A stretch of 64,000 nucleotides of DNA from Neophaeococcomyces mojaviensis. Its lineage: Eukaryota > Ascomycota > Eurotiomycetes > Chaetothyriales. The stretch is taken from assembly GCA_030247915.1 (NCBI GenBank), contig JAPDRQ010000128.1, forward strand, positions 27,337 to 91,336, given 5' to 3'. The notes under the pieces were generated by a model. It ran no database searches. It had not been told where the DNA came from and saw only the letters and a program-made list of their open reading frames with translations. A program made the translations under genes and the position numbers. Below are positions 1 through 10,309 of this stretch, piece by piece. Numbering within the stretch: position 1 is the first letter of the stretch; each line of letters opens with the position of its first letter.

Positions 1-1
1 C

Positions 2-1609
2 GTGTGGGAGATGGTCTCTGAAACCATTGAAGAACTGATTCAACTGGCAAGCTCCAACAAATGCACCCTTCCATCCGATTTCAAGCAGAAAACGATTGAC
101 ACGATGATACAACCGGCGCAAGACCCAAGTACAATGTATCAAGACTTCACCGCAAGGCGCCCGATGGAGGTTGAGACCTATTTAGGTGCTCCATGTGAGA
201 TTGCGAAGCAAGCCAAGATATCCGTTCCCCGTCTTGAGACACTGTACACCATCATGCGGCATGTCAACGCGACGAATAAGGACAAGCCCCTTCAATCTCA
301 GTCAGCACCTACACCTGCCAATGAAGCTGCGACGCCGGTTCCGCCGCCTTCCAGGCTTGCTTCCAACCCTGGACCTCAAAGACCCATGAATGGGCCACCC
401 GTCAACGGGCACCCACGACAAATGCCCTTACGGCCTGGTCCTAATGGCATGCATATGGGTCCACCTCCGGTTCGAAGGGGCCCGCCTCCAGTCAACGGAT
501 ACCGAGGTCCACCACCGAACGGCTACCCACCTCGTGGTCCCGCCTCTCTCGCTCGCAAGCCTTCTTTTGATGAGACCAATATGGACGAATTCAGCCACGT
601 GGTGCTTTATGACGATGTGCCTGATGGCGATGCTGCAACAGCTTATGCGGAGCCTGGAAATGGGAACCAAATGGCATTGCGCGAACGAGAACTCATGCTG
701 AGGGAAAAAGAGCTAAGGCTTCGACAACACGAAATGGCTATGAGAAGCAGAGGTGGCGGCAGGAGAGCATCGCACAACAAGCACCAAGCTTTCATCGACG
801 ATGACGACGACGACGACGACTATTTTGATCCAATGGACGCTCGTGGACCACCAGCGCCTCCCATTGACCCCGATAGCTTTGACATGATGAGTGTTACATC
901 TCGACGCACGAAGCGTGCGCCCAGTCAAAATCAACTCAGACGTGGAATGTTTGAGGGCGGCCCGCCCATGCGAGGTGGGGGATACGGAAGACCCGGTATC
1001 GGCAGACATCGCACAAGCGCGCAGTTAATGGCAGACATGCCGGTCTTGGGGTCCAACATCATGGATAATCCTATGATGGGGTTTGCATCAAATCGGTACG
1101 GGAATGTAGACCGGAAAGAGATGGCGGACGAATCTCGAGCGAACTCATTAACAGCAAGCAGACTGCAAGAGATGGGTGGCCCAGGAGGACCATATCCCGC
1201 ACCAAATCGTCGTACGAGCCGATCGCCCGGCAATCCCTTAAGCCCTGTTGGTCCTGGCCCAATGGGTCCAATGGGTCCAATGGGTCGACCTCACGGACGC
1301 CCTTCACCACCGAACGATCCCTACATGCAAGGACCACCTCGCAACGGTCGTCCGTCACCGCCAGGAGGAATGCAAGCTCCTATCCCACGGTACCCGACTG
1401 GACAAGGTAACATGATGCATCCACATGCTGTTGAGCAACAAGCCGGGGTGAGCAAGCCCTTTCCTCCTAAGCCAACCAAAAGTCTGACTGGCAGTGCAAG
1501 TGCTAGCGCGGGCAGCGGAGACAGTGGCAGTGCCAACATCGAAAGTGATCCTTCTGCACACAGCAGTACGAGTAGCATCGCGCCTCGAGCTGTAATGGGA
1601 GTTCATTGA
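2..1609 (+). CDS. Ketopantoate-reductase-like protein with long disordered tail (5' partial)
   Basis: The frame is open at the left edge, so the N-terminus, including the expected NADP-binding Rossmann domain, lies outside the window. The first ~95 residues match the C-terminal helical domain of the ApbA/PanE ketopantoate reductase family: a PSTMYQDF segment, then RRPMEVETYLG and a helix ending in VPRLETLYTIM. In that family this domain helps bind ketopantoate, which is reduced to pantoate for pantothenate/CoA synthesis. The remaining ~440 residues are low complexity: Pro/Gly/Asn-rich runs, a charged helix around residues 225-250 (RERELMLREKELRLRQ), a run of eight Asp near residue 265 and Ser-rich C-terminal repeats. 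Such a tail is not needed for the enzyme and may give the protein another role. Family assignment is fairly safe for the visible domain; true reductase activity is unproven. Confidence 0.75.
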   Translation: MWEMVSETIEELIQLASSNKCTLPSDFKQKTIDTMIQPAQDPSTMYQDFTARRPMEVETYLGAPCEIAKQAKISVPRLETLYTIMRHVNATNKDKPLQSQSAPTPANEAATPVPPPSRLASNPGPQRPMNGPPVNGHPRQMPLRPGPNGMHMGPPPVRRGPPPVNGYRGPPPNGYPPRGPASLARKPSFDETNMDEFSHVVLYDDVPDGDAATAYAEPGNGNQMALRERELMLREKELRLRQHEMAMRSRGGGRRASHNKHQAFIDDDDDDDDYFDPMDARGPPAPPIDPDSFDMMSVTSRRTKRAPSQNQLRRGMFEGGPPMRGGGYGRPGIGRHRTSAQLMADMPVLGSNIMDNPMMGFASNRYGNVDRKEMADESRANSLTASRLQEMGGPGGPYPAPNRRTSRSPGNPLSPVGPGPMGPMGPMGRPHGRPSPPNDPYMQGPPRNGRPSPPGGMQAPIPRYPTGQGNMMHPHAVEQQAGVSKPFPPKPTKSLTGSASASAGSGDSGSANIESDPSAHSSTSSIAPRAVMGVH

Positions 1610-2682
1610 AGAGAACTTTCCTAGCTCCAGGAAACGGCCGGTAGTTTCCTTGCTGTGTGTATGAAACCCATGCATATCGTCGACATTCTGAAAAAAAGCA
1701 CGTGCTCCATGCAATCACAGCTTCCAACCATGAGAAGCTGGAACTTTCGACCTTTGTGCATACCGATATATGGACCGACCCCTTATCTTGGTCAACAAAT
1801 AGTATAATGAACCCACACAGCAACTTCACGACCTTACGAAAACACCGGGTACAAGTTTGCGGGAGAAAAGCAACTGGAGCATTCCCAAGCAATCTCATTC
1901 GAGCCGCAAACACGAATTGGCATTTCCTTTCTGAGTACATAGATCTTTGAAGAGGAGACACCCCTGATGTTGGTAACAGGAATCAAGGTGGACGAATCAC
2001 TTTTGTACGGTTTCGGTGGGCAGAGGAGGTAGATTTTTGCATTCAGAAGATACTCACAAGCTGCATCAAAGGGATTGAGGCTTGCTTTTACTGGATTTTT
2101 CCACTGCGAGTACTGTTTTTCTTGAACAGAATATAAAGGCTGTACGGATACAGTGGGCATAAATAATGTGACTAGGATAGCATAATCTTCGAAGTACACA
2201 ACTCGTGGGGTCGGTCAACATATGGAGAGAATGAAAGCAGCAGGAGAACATCGTATTCTGCAATCTGTCTTTCCACTTTTTGTCTTCAGCATTGCGATTC
2301 CACGTGAGTGTTCGTTCATTTCAGCTACAACAATCAGGTCTCTCAGCGCCCGACCAGGACTTGGCACTCTCGGTACTCCTCAGCAAGATCACGTGGAATT
2401 GTATTTGAGCGTGTTTTACTAACGTTCCCCGCGACGCGTGACTTCACTTTGAATACATGTGCTCTTGTCTGAACCTCGTACGATAATCACCCTCCCCGAT
2501 CCCGTCAGATTTCCTTTACAAGCTTGTTACTTACCCCCCCGCCAAAAAAAGTATCGCGTATCTCACCACTTCGACGCGCAGCCTACGAGTGGCGCCGATA
2601 GTCGCAATTTGCAACCAGTTCTGGCCAGTAATACACTACCCTTCTACGACTCCTCAACTGCCCATATGTCATAATACTCACC
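1610..2682. other. Intergenic gap between the PanE-like gene and HSK3
   Basis: Short open frames occur on both strands, but none has a recognisable domain or credible codon use. It should contain the 3' UTR of the gene to the left and the HSK3 promoter. The C-rich stretch near 2530-2545 and the CT/CA-rich leader before 2683 fit a fungal promoter and 5' UTR. Confidence 0.5.
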
Positions 2683-3012
2683 ATGTCCTCCGGCCCCTCG
2701 TCCTACTACTCACAAACCCAGCACACCCGTACATCCTCCATCACTGCGCCACAAAACACCTCCTCAAGCTCATCATCCACAACAAACATGAGTAAGCAAC
2801 GTCAATACACGCATCTGCATGCACAACTCGCACAGCTGAATGCTCATCTTGCAGATACAGAAAATCTGCTGCGGATGACAGCAGTACAGGCACAGGATAT
2901 GAGGTTCTTGGGTGGGTACGTAGGAGCCTTGTTTATGGGAAGTGCAAGAGTTCTTGGGGAGGAGAGTGTGGCCGGGAGGAAGGAGGGTGGTGGTGGTGAT
3001 GGGAAGAGTTGA
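2683..3012 (+). CDS. HSK3: DASH complex subunit Hsk3
   Basis: A 109-residue protein, the small size expected of this family. After a Ser/Thr-rich leader of ~38 residues comes a highly recognisable core, from RQYTHLHAQLAQLNAHLADTE through LLRMTAVQAQDMR to GALFMGSARVLGEE. This is the Hsk3 signature: one amphipathic coiled-coil helix followed by a short helix. Hsk3 belongs to the ten-subunit DASH/Dam1 ring that couples kinetochores to microtubule plus ends. No intron is needed. The first ATG follows a TCACC context; an inner Met at residue 36 is a possible alternative start and would still keep the whole core. The C-terminus ends in a Gly-rich tail after the conserved region. Confidence 0.85.
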   Translation: MSSGPSSYYSQTQHTRTSSITAPQNTSSSSSSTTNMSKQRQYTHLHAQLAQLNAHLADTENLLRMTAVQAQDMRFLGGYVGALFMGSARVLGEESVAGRKEGGGGDGKS

Positions 3013-4865
3013 AAGTTTTGGTCACTTGATCTTTACAAAGTGCTTGTAACTGGCCTCAGTTCAGACTTTTGTTGTCCTTGGAGCAAGCATTGTACCATGG
3101 GCCTTTCCTGCTTAACCGCTACGTCAGTAGAGCATTACGTGACAGTCAGCACAAATTCTCCACGTTGCACTACAAGCTTACCAACCTGGAAAAGGATACT
3201 GCCACCTCTTGCTGTATCTGTTGAACGTCTTGTTCTGCTACATAGTCTACCAATCTTGTTCACACCGGAATCCGAACCTACAGACATTCGGCGCCTGGAA
3301 CCAACACTCTGTATTTTACGGTCACTGTTTCCGCTTCGGCCTTCCCTTGATCTAGAAAAGCCTGGGATCTTGTGGACTACAGTCCTTCGTGCAAGTCCAC
3401 CACTCGCTGCGTCCGAACGAAATTACGCCCTCCACCATTTCATAGGTGCAGCAGTGAAGATAACTGCCATTAGCATGGCGTTTGAACTTCGTATCGATGG
3501 TCAGACACTTCCACTTTGTTGGTTGTGCCATTGCTACCCGCTCATCTGACCGCCGTCCTCAGTGCAATTACGAAGACTCAATTCAGACTCAAGGTTAATG
3601 GTTGACCTCGGCATGATCATTTGTAGTGGTTGGATTTGGTTCGAAGTTAGGGAACGTCTTGGGGACGGGGCTGTTCAGCTGGATATCTTTGCTGGTGAAT
3701 AACGAGCGCATTTTTGGCAAGCCATTGAGAGTTTGGTAGTGAGACGCAAGGATTGGACTTGGGGGCGGAATTTGGATTCGGAAGTTGCATGATGGCGCGC
3801 AAACCATATGGACATACGACGGCATACAGATCTGCAATACAAACAACATCTCCTGGTGGTAACATTTCTCACAGCTCGAAAGGATTGAGCTTTAGCTGTG
3901 CAAGCAGTGTACGAAAGGTGTAACCATGGTTGTTGTTGAAGGTGAGGACTTCAAGTAACAGATCAAGTCAAGGGACGGAGTTTGAATGAAGAATCTAGCG
4001 TCAGTTCTAGCAATCAACTCATTTGACGCCATGTGATACCATCGAAGTCGATATCTCTTCATCTGGCACTGTTTTCTAGTATTTCAACATTGATGTACAC
4101 AAGTGTGCCTGATATAACCACTGTTAGACAGATTGCGCTTAGCGACATAGACGTAGTAGTGCTCGAAGTACCAAGCGATGTCACGACAAAGACCAACTCA
4201 TAGGGTGAATGCTATCAAAGCGTCAACCAATGCTACGCCTCCATATGCCCAGTAAACTCAGCACAATGATAATCCGAAGCCCTAGCACAAGAATGTAGCT
4301 TGGGCACTACTAGGTGGCCGAAAAGCACGAACTTAGAGACCTGATAATATTGACTGCGAGCCATGCTATTTCGGCAGGGGAGACGATAATGTAGAGGAGC
4401 GAGAAGGAGACGAAATGTGCATATCGATGGGGCATACTACGCGCGAGTTAACGATGGCTGATGCTGCTGTTGTTGAGTCGACACTTTACAAATAAACTAC
4501 TAACAACTTGATTACCTAGCTTTGCATATTAATGTAGTGGAATACTGATTCTAGCTGGTTCTAACTAGACAGTCCATACTGAAGAAGTTTCTTCGTGGTC
4601 AAATACTGTGAGTTAACATTGATACCTTTTCTGCAATGAGTGGTTCTGAGCGTATAAGTGATGCTAGTTGGTAGTCCATACCTAATGCAGGTCCTGCAGG
4701 CATGGTAGTTTGGGCTACATGGCAGCCCGATAGGTGAACAATAGATTCTCATCTTAAACAGCCGCAGTATTTACTGGAATTTTCGTTGACCCGTGCACGA
4801 CGCTGAAAGCAGCGTTTCTGAGTTGAGGCTATAACGCTCGAAAGCCTGTTCGTCCACCGCTTGTC
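3013..4865. other. Gap upstream of the kinase gene
   Basis: No coding region could be supported; a 169-codon frame near 3040-3549 has no domain. The part around 3574-3850 is repeated at 9288-9555 (listed separately). The rest is probably the promoter and leader of the kinase gene. Confidence 0.5.
3574..3850 (+). repeat. Left copy of a ~270-bp segment repeated at 9288-9555
   Basis: Both copies begin with AGACTCAA..CAGACTCAAG, continue through GGTTGACCTCGGCATGATC and GTTCGAAGTTAGGGAACGTC, and end near ATACAGA.CTG.AATAC. They differ by scattered substitutions and short indels. No conserved frame is maintained, since stops fall differently in the two copies, so the segment looks non-coding. It marks the left edge of the duplicated module and lies ~1 kb upstream of the kinase start. 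Confidence 0.8.
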
Positions 4866-6973
4866 ATGTCACATTTTCTTAATGAAAGTTCAAACGGCTC
4901 TGAGCGGCTCGTGACCTCGCGACAAGTTCGAAGACAGGAGAAGAAATATCAATGCGCCGAGTGTGGTTCAGCAAAGAACTTCGTCACGACTAATGATCTC
5001 GACCGTCACATGAAGACAGTTCATGCCATTCTTAACAAGGGTGATCGAATCTACATCTGCCATATTGATAACTGCTCAGCCTCCGCAAAGATATGGCCTC
5101 GTCTAGACAATTTTAAACATCATGTCAGTCTCATGCACGGGGAGCAATATGCAGATCGGGCAGAGGATATGTGGCAAGAATATGAACCTGAGAAGCACTG
5201 TAGACTGCGTGCTCGCTCGAGGGCCAAAGGTCGTTTGAACACAGTTGCGACGCCGAGTCTGTCACACGGCATTGCCAGCTCCAGGCTGTTGCAGAGAGCT
5301 GTTCCGCTGTCTCTGACCCAAAGTGAAGCAGCAGGGGACGATGGATCGCGTCAAATGCAAACGCTTTCGTTGCCAGAACCACACGAAGTATTTACTGGTG
5401 CTTCACTGTCGCAATACTACCCCTACAACTCGAACCCAAAAAGAAGTACAACCGGAAAATGGGCAGACTCAAAACAGTCCTACGGTGGAGATGACTGGGC
5501 GGATGACGGGGGCGACGAAGAGCCCTCGACACATTCAAAGTTCTACAACGAGCCAATGTTCCATACATTGTCATCTTTTGGCCAATCCATGGAAGACTTC
5601 CTAACAAATCCCGGGGACTCCATCCTTCTAAATCGGGCAGATTTAAGGTACTCAGCAGTAAAGCCCAACTTCTCCTTTTTCGAGAATGATACAGGCAAAG
5701 ACCACATCTACGGCCCTGTTGAGGTTGATGGCATAGCCACGTTGGGAGACCACTACACTCCCGAAAACAATCTAGGCAAAGGCCATATCTACGACAAAGT
5801 CGAGATCAAAGATAATGCCACAGCTGTAATGGGAGACTACTATAATCAGCAAATCCAGGAAATACATTACCATAACGAAGTGCATGCAACCGCCATCAAT
5901 GCTCGATTCCCCACCAGAGTTGAACGACAAAACGAAGTCTTTCCGTTCCATACGCTTGAGACCATCACAACTTTCCAGGAAGGCGGTCCGTTTTCAGGCC
6001 GCGGAACATCCTCCAAGACAGCTGTCAAGTGGTTGCGAGCAGAGGACATAGGCGAAGGAGTGTTTGGCGAGGTGCATCGAGAGACGCAACACGATAATAA
6101 CACCTTCCCAAAATCAAGAGCCGTGAAGGTGATGCGGAGACGACAATTGACACGCATGAAAATTGACTACAAGAGAGAGCTCGGAGCTCTCATGCAGCTA
6201 GCTCGAGGGGACTACAACCAGCACTTTGTTGAGTTTTTTGCCTGGTACGAAAACAATGATAATATCTTTATTGCGATGGAGTACATACCTGGTGGTGATT
6301 TATCGAAGCATATTGGAGACGGTATACTCAAAGCAGATACCCAAGTAATTGCCTCCCAAATCCTAGAAGGGATCTGCATTCTGCACCGTCTTGGTATCGT
6401 CCACCGAGACATAAAACCCGCGGTACGCTTCCACGTCTTTGATGAGTTAGTTACAGGCTGACAAGTTTGCAGAACATATTCGTCGCCACTACATCACCAT
6501 CCTGGTGGGTGAAAATCGGAGACTTTGGTATCTGCAAGAACACAATCACTCGAAACACTGCACTGCGTACAAATGTTGGCACTTATGGCTACCAAGCACC
6601 AGAAGTCATTGGCCTTGTATCAGCTAGAAAAGGCAACGAATATGATGCCAGATGTGACATCTGGTCCTTTGCTTGTCTCTTCCACGAGATTTGGACGGGA
6701 AAGGCTCCGTTTGCGGATCTCGGAGCTCTTATAGCCTTCTGTGACAGCGATCATCAAGGCCGCCGACAGAATCTGTTCGGCACGCTCCCGCTCTCGAAGC
6801 ACAGCCTTGGTGTTCTCGAAGCCATTACAGAGCAGCTACTTCAGCCTGATCCGCATCAAAGGCTTACAGCCGAGGAGGCTTTGCACCTCGTGGAGGAGTG
6901 GGCAAGCTCTTCTCCCAAGGATGAAAGAAAAAACCAAGGATCGAGGCACCCTCCCGGGAACCGGTCGCGCTAA
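4866..6973 (+). CDS. C2H2-type zinc-finger / Ser-Thr protein kinase with HET-s-like repeats
   Basis: Two exons: 4866-6422 and 6473-6973, with a 50-bp GT..CAG intron that joins HRDIKPA to NIF; 685 residues. In order: two C2H2-like fingers (residues ~30-90, CAECGS..H..H and CHIDNC..H..H); an acidic, disordered linker; two copies of a 19-residue repeat (279-295, two residues shorter, and 306-324) plus a degenerate third (~332-348); and a complete kinase domain. Catalytic features are all present: glycine loop GEGVFGEV (396-403), Lys421, Glu438, HRD 513-515, Lys517, Asn520, DFG 536-538, APE 561-563 and Asp581. Activity is therefore expected. The repeat is shared with the small convergent gene downstream (7961-8611) and with 11807-12391. 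Substrates are unknown. A decayed paralogue lies at 9583-10309. Confidence 0.85.
5700..5837 (+). repeat. HET-s-like 19-residue repeat pair inside the kinase gene
   Basis: The second unit (residues 306-324) fits the pattern G-[HN]-[IT]-[YF]-[DG], then hydrophobic at 7 and 9, small/polar at 11-12, R or T at 14, hydrophobic at 15-16 and G-[DN] at 18-19. The same pattern is seen in proteins A and B. The first unit (279-295) lacks two residues in its middle but keeps H-I-Y-G and G-D. Unit starts are 27 residues apart. Confidence 0.7.
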
Positions 6974-7960
6974 ATGACCACCTCCGTCTACCCAGTTCCA
7001 CGTGGTGAAAGGTCGGATTTGCACCATGGATTAACCGAATCCGTAAACCATACGAGGCCTGGTCGGAGTAGCCAGCGGGTAGCTAAGGCAAGCAGATCGA
7101 CTATCTTAGTACGGTATGCCTAAAAGGACCCAGGTTGAGTCCGTTCAGGTTTAACTTTTTCTCACAATCCAAAACTAGCACTTCAAAACGTCGTTTTACG
7201 CTATATCCATTTCACGGGCCGGAAGTACCCGAACCCGTAACAGACCCGGGCCTAGCTGGTCGGACTGGCCCATTGGAGCCAATCCAACGGGAGGAGAAAC
7301 CTTATAGTTACGTGCACGATGCACCCGACCGGGTTGATTTTCACGTTGGCTTTGTTGGTGATTGGGATGGAAATTGCTGCTGCTTCTAACCGATTCTACA
7401 TTATAATGGTTCGAAGCCAGAAGGGTAAGAATCGCAATATAGTGAGAAGTTATCTGCTATACCTACACTTTGTGGGGTGTCTTGCCATGAATGGGCAAGC
7501 TGTGACAGGCAATACACAACAGCCCGGTAAGTGGGTGACGACCATGTCCCTTCAGTTGTTCAAGAGATATCTATACATTAGCTGCTGTATTTGCCTAACT
7601 ATGATAAATACAACTGGTGAAGTCCATGATACTAGTTGTGGTGGTCGTGTTGGGAATGGTGGGGGATGTACCCTGATCCTTTGTGTTGACGTGCTGAGAA
7701 ACGTAGCATCTAGACTAGTAGATCAAAGTGAACAGTTCAGAAAGCATGACCTTCATTCGACGTAATGATATTGTATAGTTCTGATGACATTGTAACTCTA
7801 TGTACAACACTCGCTTATTCCAAACTGACCCAAAATTGCATGCATGCAAGCTAACCGACCCAAAACCAAATGGAGTATCTTCGTTGTCATCACCAATCAT
7901 TATTTCTTGTCATGAGGGTAGGTTGGTGGCCAGCACCCCCTACCATAGCCATACTCTACT
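6974..7960. other. Gap between the convergent kinase and protein A genes
   Basis: This is the shared 3' flank of two convergent genes. The first ~60 bp after the kinase stop align with the sequence after the decayed kinase copy near 10310-10370. The last ~60 bp before protein A align with the flank of protein B (around 11765). The 148-codon frame at 7319-7765 has no recognisable domain and is not called. Confidence 0.5.
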
Positions 7961-8611
7961 TCACTTGCGGTAGTCCCTCATAGAAAAAAAGCCTTGGTGG
8001 TAGAAACCACTCTGGTACTGTTCTGGCTCCGTGGTCGATACTGTAGTTATCCCGCCCAACAAAAAATCTCTTGCGAGCTGCTCTGAGACGTTACCGTCGA
8101 GAACCCTGCCTTGTTCTGTGGCAGTAGCTGGGCCGTATTCGTTCTGTGATATGTTTTCGTCATCTCCGGAGTTTCCACGGATTGCTCGTGCGTTACCCTT
8201 GACCTCGAGTTTGCCATAGATGTTGCCGGATCTACGAGCACGGTTTTGAAAACGCGAATTATTTTCTCGACGTTGTTGTTTTTTTTCGTCATGCTTCGTG
8301 TCGGGAGGCTTTTGTGATCGCGGCAGTGAAGCAACTGGCAGATCTACCAGATCTCGCCCGACGTCTGTCCGAGTGGATTGCAAAGCGGAAAATTGTGGGG
8401 TGCGAGATCCGGGCCTGCTCTGTGCTGGCTGTTGTGTTGACTCTTGTGACCAATCTGTGTCATTTCGTCGGAGTGGATACCTTTCAGGCATGAACAAACT
8501 ATCGGACTCAGGGTCTTGAAAAGTGCCTTGTCGGCTGACATTTGCAGATACTGGTGCAGAAGGTGGCGGCGTAAGGGGTTTGCGGTTATCCGATGGCTTT
8601 CGTCGAGGCAT
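7961..8611 (-). CDS. Protein A: disordered protein with two HET-s-like repeats
   Basis: A single-exon, 216-residue protein of unknown function. The first ~125 residues are disordered (Pro/Ser/Arg/Gln-rich, then a basic KKQQRRENN stretch). Two copies of the module repeat follow: residues 129-147 (GNIYGKLEV...ARAIRGN) and 156-174 (...EYGPAT...GRVLDGN). The tail ends in YHQGFFSMRDYRK. The RVLxGN end of the second repeat matches the arginine-hydrophobic-Gly-Asn core of HET-s prion-domain repeats, and two repeats per protein is also the HET-s arrangement. No HeLo, NACHT or enzymatic domain is present, so it would be a ligand or scaffold rather than an effector. It is convergent with the kinase that carries the same repeat, and protein B is a paralogue. 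Expression is untested, but a shared open frame with B argues for a real gene. Confidence 0.75.
   Translation of the reverse strand: MPRRKPSDNRKPLTPPPSAPVSANVSRQGTFQDPESDSLFMPERYPLRRNDTDWSQESTQQPAQSRPGSRTPQFSALQSTRTDVGRDLVDLPVASLPRSQKPPDTKHDEKKQQRRENNSRFQNRARRSGNIYGKLEVKGNARAIRGNSGDDENISQNEYGPATATEQGRVLDGNVSEQLARDFLLGGITTVSTTEPEQYQSGFYHQGFFSMRDYRK
8090..8227 (-). repeat. HET-s-like repeat pair in protein A
   Basis: Two 19-residue units, with starts 27 residues apart. Both have Y at position 4, G at 5, R at 14, a hydrophobic residue at 16 and G-N at 18-19. The linker between them is acidic and Asn-rich. Confidence 0.7.
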
Positions 8612-9287
8612 GTTATGTTGTGATTACTTGCGAACTAGACTCGGTATGGGGGATAGGTGCTTATGCAGTGCAATTGGCTCTTAGCAATGGTGCAAGATAT
8701 TGAGAAGGTGGTCAATGGCCAGTTGAGGGCATATCGAGTATTCATACATTGTATCAACCGGGAAGAGTGCTGAGAAGGGGTCAGGTGCCGAACGTGACCA
8801 GGGATAGCGAAATGCCACATAAATGTTGCCTGTTAACACTGCCTGTTAACATTGCCTTCTGACAGACTCGGCCAACTCATGACCAGTTAGCTCTAACTAA
8901 TAACACTTTAGCCTAACTCATGATACGCTTGAAGAAGCCCTACCGAAGCATAACCTGGGTTGAGATGTACGTGGTGACCAAAACAGAGGAGCTTGATCCG
9001 TGAAGTGTGGGGACAAGTAAACCGGTGTTCACTATGGCGCTTAGCTGTCGAGTAGGATCTTCTGCCGAACAACCTATGAAACTTGCCCCTTGTCTCAGCT
9101 GTCAGTGAACAAAGACATGTCATTGATGCTGATATCGAAGCTAGTGGGTTACATCGCGAATCGTCTTTTGAGGCCTCTAACACAGTCAGGAACTTGAATT
9201 TTGGTGACCTACATTAGCGGTAATACTTAGTATCACCACCCTCATCGATAAGTAGTGCCGGTGAAGGCATAAAGCCATCTCGACATT
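8612..9287. other. Upstream flank of protein A, homologous to the flank of protein B
   Basis: From about 8780 to 9170 this aligns with 12560-12960: shared blocks include GTGACCAGG.., GTTGCCTGTT.ACA.TGCCTT.TGACAGA and GCTGGGTTG.GATGTA. It includes a short repeated CCTGTTAACA.TGCC tract near 8828-8853. It likely holds the protein A promoter. No gene seen. Confidence 0.6.
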
Positions 9288-9555
9288 AGACTCAAGTCAG
9301 ACTCAAGTTTGATGGTTGACCTCGGCATGATCGGTTGTAGTGGTTGAGTTTTGGTTCGAAGTTAGGGAACGTCTTGGTGGAGGTGGCTGTTCACCTAGAT
9401 ATCTTTACCCGTGAACAACGAGCGCATTTTTTGTGGGTCATCAAGAATTTGGTAGCGAGGCCCAGGGATCGAATTTGCGGCGATTTAGATACGGAAGTGG
9501 CATGATGGGGCGCGAATTATATGGACATATTATGGTATACAGACCTGTAATACGA
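9288..9555 (+). repeat. Right copy of the segment at 3574-3850; left edge of the second duplication unit
   Basis: It has the same order of conserved blocks as the left copy. It is followed directly, after ~30 bp, by sequence homologous to the middle of the kinase gene. Everything that lies between 3850 and about 5640 in the first unit (promoter, zinc fingers and acidic linker) has been lost here. Confidence 0.8.
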
Positions 9556-9582
9556 ACGACATCGAATAGTAAGGACACTAGG

Positions 9583-10309
9583 AATTTAGTATTGAAGCCT
9601 AAATCCCATGTTCCCGTAAAAAATATAAGCAAAGGTTACATGTGCGACGATGTTAAAGTCGAGGACAATGCTACAGCCGTAATGGGAGACTACTATATTC
9701 TTAAGAACAATCTAGGTAACGGCCACATCTAAGGCTAAGCCGAGACCAAGAGCAATGCTATAACCATAGTAGCAGACTATTATAGTCAACAAATCTAGGG
9801 AATACATTAACACGAGGAGGTACATGCAGCTGCCATCAATGCTCGATTTCCTCCACCAAAGTCAAACAACAAGACGAGGTTTTTCCATCCTATATGCTCA
9901 AAACCACCACAGCTTTTTAGGAAAGTGGTCCTTTTTCAGACCGTGGAACGTCCTCAAAAATAACTACTACGTGGTTGTGAGCAGAAGATAAAGGTGACGG
10001 AGTATCTAGCGAGGTACACCGAGAGATGTAAGACGACGATGACGCCGTCCCGAAATCAAGAGCTATAAAGCCGATACGGAGACGACAGAACTCGGAGCTT
10101 TTATAGCCCTCTGTAACAGCGATCATCAAGGCCGCCGATGGAGCTTGTTCGGCATGCTCCCGCTCTCGAAGCACAGCCTTGATGTTGTCGAAGCCATTAC
10201 CGACCAGTTACTTCAGCCTGATCCGCATCAAAGACTTAAAGCCGAGGAGACTTTGCCCCTTTTAGAGGAATGGGCAAGCTCTTCTCCCGAGAAGAAAAAC
10301 AACGAATGA
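9583..10309 (+). pseudogene. Decayed copy of the zinc-finger/kinase gene
   Basis: Aligns with 5641-6146 and then 6719-6960 of the intact kinase gene. The 5' half is missing. Several codons have become stops through C-to-T changes: CAG to TAG at 9796-9798 and 9918-9920, CGA to TGA near 9978, and CAA to TAA near 10028. A stop after the second G-H-I (near 9730) arose by another change. The central catalytic part is deleted: the join falls at CTCGGAGCT, which occurs twice in the intact gene (6180-6190 and 6719-6729), plus loss of ~34 bp just before it. One full 19-residue repeat (9634-9690) is still readable. It cannot encode an active kinase. Confidence 0.9.

Noticed and set aside
3040..3549. 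169-codon plus frame after HSK3
   Set aside because: No family resemblance; overlaps the expected 3' UTR.
6423..6461. Reading the kinase first exon through to the stop at 6461
   Set aside because: It would cut the kinase after HRDIKP; the 50-bp intron restores the catalytic loop and DFG part.
7319..7765. 148-codon plus frame with a hydrophobic start between the kinase and protein A
   Set aside because: Looks like a signal peptide at first, but the rest is low quality and a conserved counterpart is missing in the second unit.
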